NCBI GenBank assembly: GCA_022843745.1
Contig: JALHNB010000014.1
Span: forward strand, 1 to 64,000
Source: Anaerolineae bacterium
GTDB taxonomy: Bacteria > Chloroflexota > Anaerolineae > Aggregatilineales > Phototrophicaceae
DNA length: 64,000 bases
Direction of reading: 5' to 3'
Shown here: positions 60,896 through 64,000 of the stretch, piece after piece
Layout of the letters: every line of letters starts with the position of its first letter
Numbering within the stretch: the first letter of the stretch is position 1
Made by a program: the position numbers and the translations under genes
Notes under the pieces: generated by a model
The model's input: only the letters and a program-made list of their open reading frames with translations
Databases searched by the model: none
Told to the model about the DNA's origin: nothing

Positions 60896-62596
60896 ATGCT
60901 CAGGCGATTTCCAGTTTTACTATTATTCATGATTTTGGGCGTGTTCCCAGCAGCGCTCTATGCGCAGGGCGTACCAGAGCAGGTGAATGCTGCCCTTGAT
61001 AGCCTCAGCCAGGGTTCGGGACTGACCATCGGCCTCAATGACCTCGAAAATTGGCGTTGGGCGCAGGATAACTATCCCGATACCAGCCTGGGATGCCCGC
61101 GTGAGGGCGCAGCTTATGCCCAGGTGGTTACGTTGGGCTACAAATTTTTGCTCACCTACCGGGGAAAGACTTACGATTACCGCGTTTCGGGCGATAGTCG
61201 AACCGTCATCCTTTGCAGCACGACAGGCGAAACGGAAGACGCATCAGCGACTGCTACGCCAATTACCCCGGATACCATCGACTCCAGCGTCCCCTGTGCA
61301 GCGCCTGAGCCAGGTGTTGTTTATATGCCGACCCGGTTAACAACAGGTATTCAGGCGCGAGTGGCAACTGGCCCGCCGAATAATCAGCGCAGCGCTCCGG
61401 GGATTGATGCGCCTTTCCTGGGAGATATTCCGGGCGGTTCGGTTATCAACATCGTTGCTGGGCCGGAATGTACAGAGGGTCTGCTGTGGTGGCAAGTGGA
61501 TTATGACGGGCGCGTAGGCTGGACCGTCGAAGGGCGCGATGGCACCTATTGGCTGGAAACCATCCCCGGCATTCCGCTGCCAGAAAATCTCCCCGCGATT
61601 ACGGGCGAAAATGCGGCATCGCTGGTCGAAATTTCGCGAACCGAAAATAATGTCGTTTCCGAACTGATGGCTTCTCCTGCTGGCGATCTGGTCGCTGTTC
61701 TAGGCGGACGTGGCACAAATGGGGTTTGGTTGTACGATCTGGCTGAACTCGCGGCAGCACCAAGACTATTACGTGGAACCGTCCAGCTTATGAGTCTGGA
61801 TTTTAACGCTGATGGTACACTGCTCTTGCTGGGAGATGTGGACGGCGGTATCCGCATATGGGATACCGATCCCCAGGCGGCGCTCCTGGAAACAACCTAT
61901 CTCGGTGGGCATCAGTCCAATACCAGCGCGGTGGATTTCAGCCCGGATGGAACGTTGATCGCGTCAGTTGGCTCGGTTGCGAACACAACTGCCGAAGTGG
62001 ATCATAACAACGCGATTTTGCTGTGGGATGTCGCGACGGTGGAACAGCAGACAGCGCTTGGCGGTCACACCGCGCGGGTGAACGCGCTCGATTTCAGCCC
62101 CGATAACACGCTTCTGCTCTCCGCCAGCGGTGAAGGCAACGCCCAAACAATTGATAACAGCGTTCGTTTATGGGATGTCGCTGCCGGGACGCAGGCTGCG
62201 ATTCTGGAAAGCCACAGCGCTCCTGTACGTGCCGCCAAATTTAGCCCGGACGGAACATTGATTGCCTCAGCCAGCCTCGATGGTCAACTGATTCTCTGGG
62301 ATGCGGCTACCCGTGAACAGACAATCGAGTTGCAAGCATCTGGTGCGCCGATTATCGCGCTGGCCTTTAGCCCGGATGGCACGTTGTTGGCAACGGCGGG
62401 CGGCGATCCAAATGTCACATCACCCGATTACCGCATTCGTATCTGGGATGTCGCATCCGGTGAAGTGATCGCAACGTTAGAAGGGCATACCGGCGCTGTT
62501 GGTGGTCTGGACTTCACGCCTGATGGTAATGTGCTGGTTTCGGTCAGCGAAGATCACAGCATTCGCTTCTGGGGCGCTACCGATTCTGTTGGATAA
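60896..62596 (+). CDS. secreted SH3b and WD40 beta-propeller protein
   Basis: A 566-residue secreted protein. A signal peptide (VLLLFMILGVFPAALYAQ) precedes a small domain (about 27-110), an SH3b-like domain (about 140-225; WWQVDYDGRVGWT) and about seven WD40 repeats (about 235-566) with SPDGTLIAS and LWDVA units. SH3b plus propeller also occurs in the lipoprotein at 6364. AAAGGA precedes the ATG. Confidence 0.88.
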   Translation: MLRRFPVLLLFMILGVFPAALYAQGVPEQVNAALDSLSQGSGLTIGLNDLENWRWAQDNYPDTSLGCPREGAAYAQVVTLGYKFLLTYRGKTYDYRVSGDSRTVILCSTTGETEDASATATPITPDTIDSSVPCAAPEPGVVYMPTRLTTGIQARVATGPPNNQRSAPGIDAPFLGDIPGGSVINIVAGPECTEGLLWWQVDYDGRVGWTVEGRDGTYWLETIPGIPLPENLPAITGENAASLVEISRTENNVVSELMASPAGDLVAVLGGRGTNGVWLYDLAELAAAPRLLRGTVQLMSLDFNADGTLLLLGDVDGGIRIWDTDPQAALLETTYLGGHQSNTSAVDFSPDGTLIASVGSVANTTAEVDHNNAILLWDVATVEQQTALGGHTARVNALDFSPDNTLLLSASGEGNAQTIDNSVRLWDVAAGTQAAILESHSAPVRAAKFSPDGTLIASASLDGQLILWDAATREQTIELQASGAPIIALAFSPDGTLLATAGGDPNVTSPDYRIRIWDVASGEVIATLEGHTGAVGGLDFTPDGNVLVSVSEDHSIRFWGATDSVG

Positions 62597-62611
62597 AGCC
62601 TCTTAAATGTT

Positions 62612-62641
62612 GGGGCGGCTTCAAGGTCGCCCCGATATTTT
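62612..62641 (+). terminator. hairpin after the WD40 gene
   Basis: GGGGCG pairs with CGCCCC around a 10-base loop, followed by GATATTTTT. It may be a worn member of the GTAGGGGC family. Confidence 0.5.
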
Positions 62642-62718
62642 TCCTCGTAGATACCTGCGCGATTCGAAATAATGCCAGTTTTGATGCTATGCACCTTTGG
62701 GTTTCGCCATTCGTGATC

Positions 62719-62747
62719 TTGAAAAGTCTCCTATATTTTGCTAAAAT
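62719..62747 (+). promoter_or_regulatory. sigma-70 promoter for rpsB-tsf
   Basis: TTGAAA (62719-62724), 17-bp spacer, extended -10 TGCTAAAAT (hexamer 62742-62747). A leader of about 125 bases follows, with a hairpin TGGCGA-ACA-TCGCCA near 62757-62771. Confidence 0.8.
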
Positions 62748-62880
62748 CCATCCGGCTTGGCGAACATCGCCAGGTAAAATCCACACGTCCCGACTCAGGC
62801 GAGTGTTGTCACAGCAACGTGATGAGCGTTTGGGGATGAAGGTCGTGATCGTTTAAACACACAGTTGGAGAATACAGCAC

Positions 62881-63729
62881 ATGCCCTCATCAGTTTCTAT
62901 GAAGGCGCTTCTGGAAACAGGCGTCCACTTCGGCCACCGCACGCCCAAGTGGAATCCCAAAATGAAGCCCTATATCTTTGCCGAACGTAACGGCATTCAC
63001 ATCATCGACCTGCAACAGACCATCGTTAACCTGAACAGCTACTATGACATGATCCGCGATATTGTTGCGGGTGGTGGCACGGTTCTGTTTGTCGGCACGA
63101 AGCGTCAGGCGCAGGAAACGATTGCTACCGAAGCTGCACGCTGCCGGATGCCCTACGTGAATCATCGCTGGTTGGGTGGTACGCTCACAAACTGGCGCAC
63201 CATTCGCGAACGTATCGAAACGCTGAAGAAGCTCGAACGCCGCCGCGATGCGGGTGAATTTGAACTGTTGACCAAAAAAGAAGGTCTGATCCTGGAGCGC
63301 GAGATCGTCAAATTGAATCTGCGCCTGGGCGGTATCCGCGAAATGAAGCGTTTACCCAATATTTTGCTGATCGTCGATACCATCCGCGAGGCGACAGCCG
63401 TTAAAGAAGCCAATATCCTCGAAATCCCGTTGATGGCGTTGGCCGATACGAACAGCAACCCGGATGACATTGATTTTATTATCCCAGCTAATGATGATGC
63501 TGTACGCGCGATCAAGCTCATCATCGCAGCAATGGCGGATGCCGTAATTGAAGGCCAGGCCATGCGCAAGAGCGATGACGGTGATGAATCAGGTGAAGAA
63601 GGAATCGATTTCTCGGCCTATGCGGACGAAGAAGAAGGCGACGAACAATACCTTGGTGCTTCAACACTGGCAAAACTGCGCGACTCCAAGTTGTTTGCTG
63701 ACGAAGAACTTGAAGACGAGGACGTATAA
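62881..63729 (+). CDS. rpsB: 30S ribosomal protein S2
   Basis: A 282-residue S2 protein: [20 protein letters not shown] at the N-terminus, [20 protein letters not shown], and [24 protein letters not shown]. The last 60 residues form an acidic extension ([12 protein letters not shown] ... DEELEDEDV) beyond the usual length of about 240. TTGGAG lies nine bases before the ATG. It is followed two bases later by tsf. Confidence 0.97.
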   Translation: MPSSVSMKALLETGVHFGHRTPKWNPKMKPYIFAERNGIHIIDLQQTIVNLNSYYDMIRDIVAGGGTVLFVGTKRQAQETIATEAARCRMPYVNHRWLGGTLTNWRTIRERIETLKKLERRRDAGEFELLTKKEGLILEREIVKLNLRLGGIREMKRLPNILLIVDTIREATAVKEANILEIPLMALADTNSNPDDIDFIIPANDDAVRAIKLIIAAMADAVIEGQAMRKSDDGDESGEEGIDFSAYADEEEGDEQYLGASTLAKLRDSKLFADEELEDEDV

Positions 63730-63731
63730 GA

Positions 63732-64000
63732 ATGGCAGCAATAACTGCTCAAATGGTAAAAGACCTGCGTGATGCAACGGGCGCTGGCCCGCTGGATTGC
63801 AAAAAGGCGCTGGAACAGAATGATGGTGATGTCAACAAGGCGATTGAATATCTCCGCGAAAAGGGCCTGGCCCGCGCCGCGAAGAAACTCGGTGCAGGCC
63901 GCGCGATGAACGAAGGTTTGATCTACACCTACTCCCACCACAACAAACGGCTGGGTGTGATTGTAGAAGTGAACTGCGAAACCGATTTTGTCGCCAATAC
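63732..64000 (+). CDS. tsf: elongation factor Ts (5' part)
   Basis: The first 89 codons; it continues past the window. [20 protein letters not shown] is the N-terminal UBA-like EF-Tu-binding motif, then [14 protein letters not shown] and [10 protein letters not shown]. It exchanges GDP on EF-Tu. The rpsB-tsf order is the standard one. Confidence 0.97.
   Translation, partial: MAAITAQMVKDLRDATGAGPLDCKKALEQNDGDVNKAIEYLREKGLARAAKKLGAGRAMNEGLIYTYSHHNKRLGVIVEVNCETDFVAN

Noticed and set aside
63618-63941. Reverse-strand frame over the rpsB-tsf junction
   Set aside because: Ser-rich mirror of the acidic tail of S2.

Overview
The window looks like chromosomal DNA of a free-living bacterium, most probably a Chloroflexota lineage (Anaerolineae-like). 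This is an inference from gene content: secreted Thr/Pro-rich lipoproteins with beta-propellers and SH3b domains, WD40 proteins, a PPOX/F420-type flavoprotein, a MoxR-DUF58-VWA-ABC gene block, GT2/GT4/GT9 glycosyltransferases, and short GTAGGGGC palindromes between genes. No rRNA or tRNA gene was found. Base composition is near balanced; a few genes (about 5.4-6.1 kb and 60.1-60.8 kb) look AT-richer than their surroundings.

Region by region. 1-5 kb: start of a reverse-strand alpha/beta-hydrolase-like gene, a large reverse-strand sensor/response-regulator fusion with a degenerate kinase core, then a divergent FHA protein and a molybdopterin oxidoreductase. 5-11 kb: a T5orf172 protein, a proteasome-like Ntn-hydrolase candidate, a Thr/Pro-rich lipoprotein, an NHL propeller and a secreted glycosidase-like protein. 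11.4-15.2 kb: two glycosyltransferases and a large membrane protein, tightly packed. 15.3-18.1 kb: a cobalamin riboswitch with terminator and antiterminator, controlling a FecCD permease and a binding protein, with no ATPase beside them. 18.1-24 kb: two tandem phytanoyl-CoA dioxygenases with an MDR dehydrogenase, two GNATs and oligoendopeptidase F. 24-30.4 kb: a 31-bp tandem array in front of a pterin dehydratase operon (with a zincin-like membrane protein, an FKBP and an SDR), a CoA-lyase, a PPOX protein, a TetR regulator, and a YceI/FMN-reductase/pirin group preceded by two matching operators. 30.5-35.0 kb: an uncharacterised 789-aa TIM-barrel-like protein, then a THUMP methyltransferase and a GT9 gene bracketed by two direct copies of a 50-bp repeat.

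35.1-54.4 kb is the main feature: one reverse-strand block reading from a good promoter at 54.45 kb through a signal-peptide membrane protein, ABC-2 ATPase and permease, a Gln-rich coiled-coil membrane protein, MoxR AAA+ ATPase, DUF58, a BatA-like VWA protein, a double-VWA protein, a TPR membrane protein and a rhomboid protease. Nearly every junction in this block carries small extra genes in the same direction: DUF4258/DUF2283, a pyrophosphatase-like protein, DUF4160/DUF2442, two GNAT paralogues, and a GxxExxY gene framed by about 45-bp terminal inverted repeats. The core suggests an envelope-associated chaperone/ABC machine; its function is not known.

54.5-64 kb: a four-PAS histidine kinase with all catalytic boxes intact, a forward run of small genes (GNAT-like, hypothetical, methyltransferase, membrane protein), a low-GC gene, a secreted SH3b-WD40 protein, and finally rpsB and the start of tsf behind a consensus promoter.

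Three genes (ending at 18136, 40593 and 49896) have the last 18-34 bp of their coding sequence repeated just past the stop codon, with almost only transition differences. This may be a real tandem duplication, or a trace of merged strain haplotypes in the assembly.
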